A DNA stretch of 64,000 bases from Isoetes taiwanensis. Taxonomy: Eukaryota > Streptophyta > Lycopodiopsida > Isoetales > Isoetaceae. The stretch lies in contig JAJEKV010000017.1 in assembly GCA_021234155.1 (NCBI GenBank), positions 8,433,525 through 8,497,524 of the forward strand, read 5' to 3'. Position numbers and translations under genes: made by a program. Positions 46,403 to 56,843 of this stretch are shown one piece after another. The first letter of the stretch is position 1. Each line of letters starts with the position of its first letter. The notes beneath the pieces are model-generated. The model was not told where the DNA came from. It worked only from the letters and a program-made list of their open reading frames with translations, and made no database searches.

Positions 46403-48830
46403 TAACAGGGGGTTTTTTTTGTGGTTTTATACGGTTTTTCATATGGTTTTCCTATGATTTTGACGTTGTATTCGTGGAGGCATACTAAATAGTATTTCTA
46501 GAGTGCCCTTTTGGTTCGTTGATTTGGGTTGGTTTTAACAATCCGACGGTGGTTGTTTACCTTGTATCTAATTTTTGGTTAAAGAAAGATGAAAAAAAAA
46601 TTGCTAGGCATGCAAGGCTCGGGCTCTTCCACTTCGTGGAGGCATACTAAATAGTATTTCTAGAGTGCGCCCTTTTTGGTTCGTTGATTTGGGTTGGTTT
46701 TAACAATCCGACGATGGTTGTTTACCTTGTATCTAATTTTTGGTTAAAGAAAGATGGAAAAAAAAATTGCTAGGCATGCAAGGCTCGGTCCACTTTAGGG
46801 TCGATCATTTTAGGGGTTTTAGGGCTCTATGGATTTGCTATGTTCATAGTGTTGTTGTGGGAGACAGATTGAAATGGCTTAAAAGTTCTTGTTGATCCCC
46901 TTCGTAAGCTGGTTCTAGCCTCCAGCGTTGATGTTCGATTTGCTTTTCTTGGTTTATCTGTCGCTGTGATGAAGTGCAGCGCATTTCATTCTTCTTTTTC
47001 CGTCGAACTGAGGCGCGTCATACACCTGCAAAATTATGGGGCAAAGCTTGCTGCGCCAGATCTGTCTGCCAGCACACGCACAGGATGAAGCTCTGGGTCC
47101 GCTCAAGTGTTTCTCTTGAACTGCAGGAAGCTGGTTCAACCGGATCTTTGAAAGCTTGATTATTTCTTGTAGAAAGGTCTTCCAGTATACAGGCTTATTT
47201 ACGATCCGGCAGCATCCTTTCAGGTCTTGGTAAGGCAAGGGTTTGGTGAGGCAAGTGCTTGGAGCGATTTCGAAAGCAGGATTCAGCAACTTCAAGGTCT
47301 GTTCTTTAACTATTTTTTCCATTCGCAGGGCCTTAGGTCTATTTTTCCTGGTTCCACGGTTCAGGTGCAGTTGGTGCACTAGGAAAGAAAATGGCAGACC
47401 TCATAGATCCGGCAGCATCCTTTCAAGTCTGGTAAGGCAAGGGTTTAGAGCGACTTCGAAAGCAGGATTCGGCAACTTCAAGGTCTGTTCTTTAACTCTT
47501 TTTTCCATCCGCAGGGCCTTAGGTCTATTTTTTTTTGTTCCATGGTTCAGCTGCAGTTGGTGGCTGGCAGTAGGAAAGAAAATGGCAGACCCATATCCGC
47601 AGACCTCATGCCGGCAGTCACTGAGAGAAACCTCCAACACGTTACCATGCAGAAACCTGCTGGCAGTTTGAATCAAAACGTTATTGATTGATTCCAAGTT
47701 TACACCACCAGAGAAGGTAATCAATTGGCTTCCCTGAATATTAACTCCAGGGGATAATCAGTTTAATGGATGCTCATATATTGCAGAAGCAAGAACGCCT
47801 CAGTCTTCGTTACCCACAATATTCTGCAGAGCAATTAAAAGGAAACTTCCGATCGAATATAGAAGTAAGTTGGAGCTTCTACTAACGCTATCCTTACATT
47901 GCTTAATGTGCCAATCTTGTTTCCTCAGTTTTAGCTAACTTCTGCAAACTTCCGCATAATTAACAGGCCAGCAAACACAATGAGTATGTCAACTCTATCA
48001 CTCATTCTGCCTTGAAAGATCTCTTATATAAAGTTCGGAATCCTGCTTATAGTTCCATGAACTAAATTGCTGTTGTATATAAATGGGCATCCAAGGCTAC
48101 ATTTGTTGCTGAATTTTGCCACCAATATAACTCCATGAATGTAATTTATCCAATTAGTCCGTTGTATGTATTTGAAGTTTTAAATTCTTATCTGCATCTA
48201 TTTTTCATATTCCTTGCTAGAAGAACTTGGAATGGCTTTGAAGTTCTTGCTACATATACAGATTGGCTGCCCTCTATTGTGGATTATCCAGAACGTAGTG
48301 GTTGTTCATGAACACCTCAACCATGAAGGGCTTGGATGTCAAAGTGTGTTGTCTGCAAAAGTCTTGTGACAAAAGTCATGTGTGTTGTCTGGAAACAAAC
48401 AGTATGTAATGGAAACAAACAGTATGTACTGAATGCTGCCTTAAGATTACTATAAAATGCTTTTGTGTTTCATTGGCTTGAAAAATGACTTTCCTTTTTC
48501 AGGTATTTAAGCCACCTATGCCATATGCTTATGAATGCTTGCCATGGCGAAATAGGCTTGCATTGACACAAGCACATGTTACCATATGCACTAGCATATG
48601 CATATGTGCAATTTACAATAGTTTACGTGATTCTTGTATTGCAATATTCAAATTACAGATAATGAATATAATGATTACATAAAATGTACTCATAGTAGTT
48701 TGCAATGGAAATAACTTGTTTGTCTTGATCTTATTGTGTTTTTTAGTAATCAATATTTAGGCCCATAAAGGTTAGGGCCCGAAGGGCCCAAATTTTTTTT
48801 TTATATAACAATGAACACACAACTACCATT
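46403..48830. other. Foreign insert I in E2 RNase H, copy B
   Basis: Second copy of the insert described at 34366-36629, with the same exon-like blocks (47790-47865, about 48222, about 48503). The GGAGGCATACTAAATAG segment is tandemly doubled here (46477 and 46637). No gene is recognised. Confidence 0.5.
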
Positions 48831-48883
48831 AACATTATTAACGCAAACCATTGCATTTAACATATTTAAATTAAAATTAAAAT

Positions 48884-49196
48884 CCCCCTTAAACCCCCTT
48901 TGGTTTGGGTGCATATTCACACGGGGGGTTACGTAGGGCAGCGAGAGCTCCAAAAATATATTTACAATACATGTACAAAATCACACCATTAAGTACGTTC
49001 TCTCAAACCTTATAGTATTTTGCAAATTTTAATATACAGTATACAAAAACTTGTACATGCATACCCCACAAACGAGGATCGCTATGTACGGTCCAGATCT
49101 TGGAATAAAGGGCAAATATGCCTATCCGACAGCTCTCGTTGCCCGGAGTAACCCCCCGTGTGAATATGCACCCAAACCAAAGGGGGTTTAAGGGGG
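48884..49196. mobile_element. TIR element (MITE) with CCCCCTTAAACCCCC ends
   Basis: Inverted ends of about 49 bases, from CCCCCTTAAACCCCC to CGGGGGGTTAC, flank a 215-base non-coding centre (48933-49147). The flanks are AT-rich and a target duplication cannot be read with confidence. The same element in copy A is the core of the fold-back, with its centre reversed. No transposase is present, so it is non-autonomous. Confidence 0.65.
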
Positions 49197-49206
49197 ATTT
49201 TAATTT

Positions 49207-49940
49207 AAACCAGGCAAATGAAATGTGGTTACGGATAGGGTCTCTCGACGGCCTCTAAGACGCGAATGCCTTGCAATGCCATCTCCACTTTGTCAAGCGA
49301 ATTGGGTAAGAATATAGAGAAAGCTATCCCTTCTAGCACGGAATTCAAGCATGCATGGGCTAGTCTTTGCAAGAGCACAAGGATGGATAAGGGGAGACAG
49401 ATTTTCAAGCATTTTAAAAAGGAAGGCAATCTTTTATATGATGAGAACAAGTTATACATACTCGAGGCATCAGGAGTAAGGAAGCTAATCTTACATGATA
49501 CGCATAATAGCCCTATTGTCGGCCATGCAGGGTTCATGAAGATCTATTTCAAGATCAAAAGGAGCTACTTCTGGCTGGGCATGAAAAAGCAGATAGCGAG
49601 ATATATCCAAGAGTGCCAGCTATGTCAGTAGACAAAGGTGGAGCAACTCCGAATCTCAGGGGCTTTAGAACCCTTGCCGGTCCCAAACGCTAAGCGAGAA
49701 GTGGTCAGCATGGATTTCATAATGTGCCTCTCACAAACAGCAACGGCGAGATGCCTTAATGGTAGTGGTCGATAAATTGTCCAAGATGGCATACTTTTTG
49801 CCATGTCAAACCATAAATACAACCCTAGATACGACCTTGCTATTTGCAAACGAGATCTTTAGGTTGCATGGGACAGAGACTCAAAGTTCATAAGTGTCTT
49901 CTGGAAGGATTTCCTCAACACCATAGGGACACAATAAGGA
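49207..49940 (+). pseudogene. E2 integrase remnant with RNase H tail
   Basis: The first codons (AAACCAGGCAAA) resume the RNase H C-terminal tail interrupted at 34365/46402, ending in a VSRRP-like tail. From 49266 a 121-codon frame carries the integrase zinc-binding domain: LILHDTHNSPIVGH provides the two His, and IQECQLC the two Cys. The core begins in another frame with VVSMDFIMCL (first catalytic Asp) and shifts again near 49745. WDRDSKFISVFWKDFL, beyond the second Asp, is readable near 49870-49915. Sequence then dissolves into an unrelated low-complexity stretch, and the rest of the core and the 3' LTR are missing. Confidence 0.8.
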
Positions 49941-50120
49941 TTTCTGGAAGGTTGTTGCAACCCCTCGGCTGATGCCGTTGCAATTACGGTTGCTGGTGCG
50001 GCTGATGCAAGTGCAACTACCACTGCTACGACCCCGTGGAGTCTTATTGATGCATGTGCAACAGCTGCCACTGCTGCAACCCCTCAAGGTGCTAATACCT
50101 CAACTGCATATGATACCACT
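49941..50120. other. Low-complexity Ala/Thr-codon-like stretch
   Basis: Repeated GCA, GCT, ACT and TTG-like triplets read as an Ala/Thr-rich peptide in one frame and Leu-rich in another. The phrase TGCAACCCCTC occurs near both ends. It lies between the integrase remnant and the Helitron-type terminus. No gene is claimed. Confidence 0.4.
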
Positions 50121-50160
50121 TCTATATATACTAGTAATGATGCCCGGCGTTGCCGGGCTT
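50121..50160 (-). mobile_element. Helitron-type 3' terminus
   Basis: On the minus strand a GC hairpin (GCCCGGC-AAC-GCCGGGC) is followed by eight bases, then CTAG and a T. This is the form of plant Helitron 3' ends: a hairpin shortly before CTRR with insertion next to T. The body would extend rightward from 50131. No 5' TC end or Rep/helicase was found, so the element is partial or non-autonomous. Confidence 0.5.
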
Positions 50161-50240
50161 TAGCTAGAACGTGCTATGTTGGCAAGGATGTATAACTATC
50201 AAGAGAAGTGCTTGTTTACTTTTCTTGTTGGAAGAGGCAA

Positions 50241-50897
50241 GAAGCTAGTAAGTTCATGCTACAGATTGCTTACCTCCTCAAGTACTTTATCACCTTCTTG
50301 AAAATGGCACTTACAGACTTTGCCTTCTCTGGCAATCCATCTGGAACCTTGTTTGGTCTAAATATAATCCTCCAAAGGTAAATGTTCTACTTTGGCAGGT
50401 GATTCATCACTCTTTGAGAGTTAATAAGATGGTTCATCGCTTTAAGCCGGGAGTAAGCCCACTTTGCCCAATGTGTGAGCGGTGCATTGAAACATTGGAG
50501 CACTGTTTATATTTGTGTGCAGAGCTGAGTAGTCTTAGGTCCTGGCTGCATTCGCTTTTTGGAGTATCTTTGGATAGTCAGCACTTTCTTTTGGGTATTT
50601 ATCCAAATCAGTGGACTGTTTCTAAAAGGATTGCATTTTACATGGCAAAGTCTTGGCTAATATGGAGTGTATGGAAGCGAAGGCGAAGAAAGGTCTTTTA
50701 TGATAAGCGTATTTCTTCTCAGGTGGTGCTTCAAGAAATTCGCAAGAAGTTGTATAATTGCTTTCAGATCTCCAATTGGCCTGATCATATTAAAATTCCA
50801 ATATGGAGTGATCATCTAAAAGTGATTGATGCTTCAGGGACATTTCTTACTTCTGGAAGTGTATAATATGAAGTAAAACACGTTCTTCAAAAAAAAA
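50241..50897 (+). mobile_element. 5'-truncated L1 LINE fragment with poly-A
   Basis: The direct repeat AAGAGGCAA at 50232-50240 and 50898-50906 brackets the fragment, and a poly-A run lies at 50889-50899. These are hallmarks of L1 insertion by target-primed reverse transcription. Only the extreme 3' end of ORF2 is kept. It lies to the right of the Helitron-type terminus and may have inserted into that element. Confidence 0.75.
50286..50866 (+). pseudogene. L1 ORF2 C-terminus, zf-RVT domain
   Basis: An open frame reads through IWNLVWSKYNPPKVNVLLW into CPMCERCIETLEHCLYLC, the zf-RVT signature (PPKV...W, then C-x2-C and H/C pairs) found after RT in plant L1 elements. It stays open to TAA at 50864-50866, just before the poly-A. 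No RT core is present because the insertion is 5'-truncated. Confidence 0.8.
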
Positions 50898-50906
50898 AAG
50901 AGGCAA

Positions 50907-51616
50907 AGAGGTGATCATTAATGAGAGACTGTTTGTTCAACATAAGGAATCAGTATGGGGTTTCTTGAGTAATGTTTGTCATGTTGTTCTTTTGTTTGTG
51001 ATGCTATTCTATTACTTGATATTTGGACTAAAGATGCAATATCAAATTGTAAATGTCTTGGCATTTGGGCTCCAGTTTGGGACTAAAGAAGCACAATCAA
51101 TTTGCAACATGTAGTGGCGGTTGAGCTTTAGCAATCACGTCTATTTGGAGGGGCAAGTGCATTTACAGTGGCAATTGGGGATATGTGCTAATGATAAAAT
51201 TTAGAGCTATCTATGGATTATGGTTTTGAGACTTGGTTATGTCTATTAGTTAGGGGTTGGGAATATATCGTATTATACTCTAGCTTTTGTATTCAACCTG
51301 CATGATATATGTTGTATAATGCTCTATCAAACACAACATAATTATCAAAGGGCACAAGAACTATGTTTTAAATAAAGATAATCCAATGGTTTTCAAGCGT
51401 TTTCTATTTGTATCAGTTATACCCCAATTCCACATGGAAGACCAACAATTCTCTTTCAATGCTTGTTATAAAATGTTGTTGCTGAACTTTGCAATTGTGC
51501 TAGATTTTCTTGTTGCATGGTGCAAATATAGTATTGTTGCTAGGCTTTACAACCATGAATCTACTTGGAATTTAGCAAATCCTAGACTTAGATCCGGCAA
51601 AGCTTGGTTGGAAGTC
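50907..51616. other. No gene recognised
   Basis: AT-rich sequence between the L1 fragment and the E3 LTR. It may be the rest of the Helitron-type element. No domain is visible. Confidence 0.45.
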
Positions 51617-52960
51617 TGCTGCCATGCTATGGCAGCATGGAAGAGCTAAGCACATTTTTGGACTGATCCTCACACTTTGATCTGATTTGCAAGACAATAG
51701 GGAAATGCTTCACTAGCATGCATTAAGAATTTGAAGAACAAGGGAAGGACAATTGACTCAAGTCACTCAAGAGACACAAGAGGTCAATCAAGCAAGGGAA
51801 AAGAAAAGAAGAAAGGAGAGAAGACCCTTGAAGATCATTCCATGGTATGTAACTACTTGTGATCTTGGCATCTTTGGCATTTAGACTCCCTTCTCACATT
51901 CTCTATGCACTCCACCATCCTAAAACAGCATTGAACATTGACTCCATGCACATAACACCTTCCAAAGTCAAACTTGACTTTGAAAATTCTTTCTAGTCAA
52001 AACACACATTCTTGGAACATCCATTTGCTATGCACCACCTACAACAACTTATCATCATCCATAAGTTCAAAATGTCACTTGACTTGGTCATGCTCTTGTT
52101 CAAAAGTCAACATCTCATGCAACTTGGTCAAAGAAAAAAGAAAGTTGCAAAAATCCCTAAGGGAAATGTCCAAAACTCAAGTGTGCCCTAGGGGATGCTA
52201 AAAAGTTGCATTTTAAAAAGTGGCTTATGAAAAAAGCGCTTTATGGGCCAAATCACCTTGCACTTCACTCCATGTGCCAAGTCATCATACACATCATCAT
52301 TCTAGCCATGCCATGTCATATTTCCATATTCAAAATCGAGATCTATATTAAAGCATCAAACTAGCACCCATTGTTGCCACATCATCATTGCCACCTCATC
52401 ACTATCCACTTGTCACACACATCATCTCCACATCATCTACAATTTTGACTAGAAAGAATTTTCCTAGCTCAAGTTGGCTGACACGTCATCATCACCATTT
52501 GCCATGTCATACTCACCTAGCCTTGTCATCACTTCCATATGCCACATCATCCACTCCTTAAGCTCATTTTTTTTGCCAAACTCAAAAGTGCTCCATTGCA
52601 AGAAAAGATTCCAGAATCTTCTAGAGTGCAAAAAAAGATTCCCATAGGAAAAAACAAAATTGAAAAAAGGTTTTATTTTGGGCATTATATTTGCTTCCTA
52701 GGGAATCGTGCCATAGACCTTGGGGTGCAAAAATTTTCCTATCTACACCCCCCCAGTCTATTTTCTTCTCCCAGCCAATCCCCCCATGCCAGGTGGAACA
52801 TCCGGGCGTGTGGGGTGGTTGAGGTACCGAATCCCACGTGGATATTGCACGTTATTATTATAAATAACGAATTTGTTTCTTGTTATATACCTTGGGCCGT
52901 CCAGCTAAAAAATGTCTGTGGGATATTTCACCTGTGTTTTCACGAACCCTAAAGCCTGGA
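51617..52960 (+). repeat. E3 5' LTR, right end unresolved
   Basis: Starts with the perfect hairpin TGCTGCCAT-GCT-ATGGCAGCA. The body is rich in CATCATC-like repeats (52240-52560). A 21-base sequence at 51982-52002 is repeated in perfect inversion at 52443-52463. A TATAAATA at about 52860 could be the promoter. The terminal CA and primer site were not identified, so the end is arbitrary. Confidence 0.6.
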
Positions 52961-53716
52961 ACTACCAAGATCCACCTAATCCGGCCTAACCAACTGTTCA
53001 ATCATGAACCAAACCTGCCGGATTACCATGTTTGATGCCAAGAATGCCAAGTATCAGCTAAAAGACAGAGAATTAATGCGAATTGATCAAGAACTCGACA
53101 AAACAGAGCATCTACAAAAGGGGCTTTTGAACAGAAAGAAAATTCGAGGGCTTTGAGGCAAAGAAGAGATTCCTGGCTTTGAAGAAGGACCGGCTTGATC
53201 ATCATGAGCTTGATCCCGACCTCCAATGTTTACATGTGATCTGGATTATTGACTAAATTCTCTAGATTGATTGAATGTTCGCCTATTTGATCCTGCGCCC
53301 AAGACCTTGAGCTTGGGATATATGTTGTTATCTTCTGAGTGTTTGATTCAATTGAAAACCCGACCCTTGTTGTGAAGTGTTCATCTCACATTGAGTCACA
53401 TTACCAAAAAAATAATAGTTATTAGAGGTCCTCTGTAGTACTTCATTCCAATCGCCAAATATTGTCAGTATGTCCAGTTAGTACACCTTTAGAGAAGGCA
53501 AAAACTAAGCTATTATCAATCCAAATCATCAATACAATGTTAAGTTGGCAAGTTTGAGTCTAGCAGTAATTGGCATTAGGCATTTGAGCACAGGAATGCA
53601 GTTCTGAGAGTATTGGTGTTGCTAAGTAACATATGTTGAGCATAGGAGCATCAGGCAAGCGTGCATTCCTTTCTTAAAAAGCACTCTGCTTTAGAATTGT
53701 TTATCCCTTGCAGCCT

Positions 53717-53753
<37 letters not shown>

Positions 53754-54254
53754 CATCAAAAAAGAGAAAATTAGAGTCCCATTTGCAAAAAGAAGTCTTG
53801 GCCCTTAGTGTGCAGACATTCCCAAGAAGAGTGAAGTTTGCAAAACAAGAAAATTCATTGTCAGCATCGAGATCATAATTCAAGCTCTCTACTAGGGATA
53901 TTGACCTAAAATTGACTGGGTCAGGAGTTGGAATTTGGCCTATCTAATCCTATCAGACCTGTCTAGACTTTTGCAGCCTGTCAGATAGAAGTGTTGAGCA
54001 CATTTGGGAATAAAAATCATGCCCAAAACTTGAATGGTGTGCACGCTACAGATTTTATTTTGAAGCAGACTTTTTAGCCTTCAGGGAAAGATGTTCCCAG
54101 CAATCTTTTGAGCATTATTTCTGGAATCTTTATACTCAGAGTGGTTGCCTCAAGCAACCTGGAGGTTCTAAACCACTGAGGTTGAAGGTTTTGCCAGGAA
54201 TACCTTCAACATTTTGGAGGTTCTATCGAGACCATTTTCCTGGAATTTGAACTC
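52961..54254 (+). other. E3 untranslated leader
   Basis: No gene is seen between the LTR-like region and gag. A run of more than 30 A (about 53720-53752) is present. No primer site could be assigned with confidence. Long leaders are common in Tat-like elements. Confidence 0.5.
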
Positions 54255-55694
54255 ATGGCACCCAGAAGAACTAATGAGACATCTGAGCCTGCTGAAGCGC
54301 AAGACAATCATGAAGCTGCTGCTCCAACACCTACTGTTACTATACAAGCAAATTCAAGTATGCCTTGCCAATATTTTGAGCTAAACATGCCTATTCCAGT
54401 CCCTACTTTTGATCCGAGCATGAATGCCAACAATTTCCTCAAGACCTTTGAAGAGTACTACCAAGAATATGGTTACAAAAAAGGCTGTAAGTTCTCTGAG
54501 TTTAAGAAATGTTTTAAGAATGATGAAGTCAGGGCTTGGTTAGAATATGTCATAAGTTTAGGTGCCAATTCTTGGGAAGAACTGGTTAAAAAGTTTTTGG
54601 CACGTTTTGGTAAACTTTTGGACCCCCAAGATTTAATATTTGAATTGCAAACTTTTCGCATTAAGCATGGTGAAAGTGTGCACCAATATATAGAAAGGTT
54701 CAATCTCTATCTTGTCAAATGCCAAATTAATCATGTTCCTAATCATACCTTGCATCTAGTGGCTTCTTTTATCAGGGGATTAAGCAGCAGGCCAAGAATA
54801 CACAGAAAGCTATTGAAGATTCAAAAACAAGAGGGATTTGACACAATACACAAAGCCTTCACCAAGGCTACTGAAATTGCAGATATGATCTCTTACTTAC
54901 CAGATGATATGCACTTGCCACATGATCCTTTTTTTCCAGATTATGAACAAGAATACATGGGACCAGTACCTGTACCTGTTTATGCTGTCCAAAAAGAGAA
55001 GAAAAAGGTAAAAATGGAAGATGCTGAGGCTCCTGCAGCAGATGTGAGAGCAAAGATCACGTAAGTGTCTGAGGCACTGGTTGAGGTAACTAAGCAACTC
55101 CAGGAGCTGAAAAGCTCAAAATTTGAAAAGAAAACTTATCCTCCATGTGTGCATTGCTTTAGAGATACTCACTCTTCTGATTATTGCTGGTATAGGCCAT
55201 GCACAAAGTGTGGAAAAAGAGGACATTTTGGTAAAGAATGCCCTGTGTGTGCCTTTTGTAAAGTTGTAGGACATTATGAGGATAGATGCAGTGTGAAAGA
55301 ATATTTTGCTAGGCAAGAAAAATCCAAAGCTAATGAGCCAAATGCATCTATAAGATTTGTGCAGGAAATTGAGGAACAAGAAGAGATAATGGCTGTCCAC
55401 ACCAGAAGAATGAATAATGCTAAAGAAAGAGAACCAACTCATGAGGAAGCTGACATCTTGAAACATAAGGAGGCTGAGCAAGCAATGGTTGTGCCTCCTC
55501 CTCCTGCTCAAAAGTTTATCAAGAAAGAAAAGGACTGTGAGGATTTTGAATGTTTGTTAAAAAATTCTAAAATCTGTGTAGACTTGCTAACTTTGCTTAA
55601 GATAGCTCCATCTTACAGGAAAAGAGTTCTCAATCTGACCAGAGAAGATGAGTTTGCTCTAACAAACCATATTGAAGAGCACATGCTTACCTAG
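54255..55694 (+). pseudogene. E3 gag with three zinc knuckles
   Basis: The frame opens at ATG 54255. A capsid-like region contains AWLEYVISLGANSWEELVKKF and LQTFRIKHGESVHQYIERFN, the Retrotrans_gag signature. One in-frame TAA (55062-55064) interrupts it, and the same frame resumes immediately. Three perfect CX2CX4HX4C knuckles follow: CVHCFRDTHSSDYC, CTKCGKRGHFGKEC and CAFCKVVGHYEDRC (55146-55291). A TAG at 55692-55694 separates gag from protease, again without change of frame. Both stops could have arisen from glutamine codons by C-to-T change, the usual decay of methylated transposons; the TAG could alternatively be a readthrough stop. Confidence 0.85.
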
Positions 55695-56843
55695 GACGAT
55701 TATGATCCAGGGGCTTTCACTTGTGTTGCTAAAATGGAGAAGAGGGTCTTAACTAAGGTTTTGCTACATGGAGGATCACCCTTGAATGTCATGCCTCAAT
55801 ATGTTATGAGGCTGTGTGGTCTTGAAATAGATAAGAAGGCTCCAATGATTTTGAAGTCTTTCTCAAACACGAAAATCAACCCTGTTGGAATAGTCAGCAA
55901 AGTGCCTATTGATGTTGAAGGAATAATGGTTGCAGCTAATTTTGTTGTGGTTGCTTTTGAAGGAATAGAAGACAAGTCAGATATATATGACTTGCTCTTA
56001 GGGAGAAAGTGGCTTTCTACAGTTGATGCCAGGCCCATATGGTCAAAAGGGGAGTGCACTATCTCAAATGGCAAAAAGAAGGTGACATTATACAATAAAT
56101 TGGGAGAATTTGAAAGCATGAATTTCATTGAAGAAGAAATGCTACTGTCAAATCCATGTGGGGAATTTGAGCTGAATGCAGTGGAGTTGGAGTCCAGCAT
56201 GAAGATTCCTAAGGAATTAGCTTCACCTAAACCGGGTAATTTTGCATATTTATGGTCTGATGGTGGTGTCTCCAAAAGGCGTAATGTGGCCTCTTCTGCT
56301 GTTGTTCTCAAAGATGCTTCCAATAGATTGCTGGCTAAAGTAGGAAGAATCTATCCAAACATCACTTCTAATATGGCAGAATACAAAGCATTGATTGCAG
56401 GTCTTCAAGAAGCAAGAAATTTAAGCATCAGTGAAATAATTATCTTTGGAGACTCTCAGCTTGTCTGCAGACAAATATCAGGAGAATATCAGGCTAAGAG
56501 TGGAGACATGGTTCAACTCAGAGATCAAGCTATGCATGAACTGAAGAATTTTGAAACCTGGGAGCTTTGTCATGTGCCAAGGGAGCAGAATTGTGAGGCA
56601 GACTCTCTATGCAGGAGTGTGCTACTTGAACACTTGGCTGAGGGAGCAATACACGAAGAGCTCGAGAAAAAAGATCTGCAACAATTATACCCTATCCTGG
56701 TAATCAATGCAAGTGAAGATAAACAGGTAAAGGAAATTAAAGTCAACAAGAGAGGTCAAGATAGAGTGTTGTATGTTGGGGATTTGTTTAAGAGGAGGAT
56801 GATGCCTTTGTTACTAATAAGATCAAAATCAAGGAAGGTATGA
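55695..56843 (+). pseudogene. E3 protease and upstream plant-type RNase H (aRNH)
   Basis: The frame continues from gag. Protease is recognised by LLHGGSPLNVMP and YDLLLGRKWL. The catalytic Asp codon reads His (CAT, about 55767), which should abolish activity. From about 56235 a complete RNase HI-type domain follows: YLWSDGGVSK (Asp), NMAEYKALIAGLQEA (Glu), IIFGDSQLV (Asp) and VPREQNCEADSL (Asp). All four acidic catalytic residues are kept. This domain resembles the archaeal/plant-type RNase H of Tat elements. In those it normally lies after the RT-linked RNase H. The frame shifts near 56790 before RT. Confidence 0.8.

Larger units (their letters stand above)
37084..48830 (+). repeat. Tandem duplication, copy B
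   Basis: Repeats 29901-36629 with a LINE at 37963-42818 inserted. It differs from copy A by substitutions and small indels. An extra tandem copy of about 160 bases lies at 46471-46790; copy A has a single copy at 34435-34600. It continues at its right end into a normal TIR element and then integrase. Confidence 0.9.
27702..49940 (+). mobile_element. E2: Ty3/gypsy element with H3-like frame, internally duplicated
   Basis: From left to right: LTR2, primer site, leader, histone H3-like frame, gag, RT and RNase H, a foreign insert, then integrase at 49207-49940. The stretch from 29901 to about 36630 is duplicated at 37084-48830. A fold-back marks the junction, and the second copy holds a 4.9-kb LINE. 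The 3' LTR was not found. The element is dead: gag and pol have many stops, and the RT active site reads FFDN instead of FFDD. Assigning the H3-like frame and the integrase to one element rests on order and orientation. Confidence 0.65.

Noticed and set aside
49972-50163. Leu-rich frame as a membrane protein
   Set aside because: It comes from a low-complexity triplet stretch that reads Ala/Thr-rich in another frame.
52539-52952. 137-codon frame in the E3 LTR
   Set aside because: It spans the putative LTR promoter region and has no recognisable domain.
53720-53752. Long A-run taken as a possible retrogene tail
   Set aside because: No coding sequence precedes it, no target duplication is seen, and it lies in the E3 leader; treated as a simple repeat.
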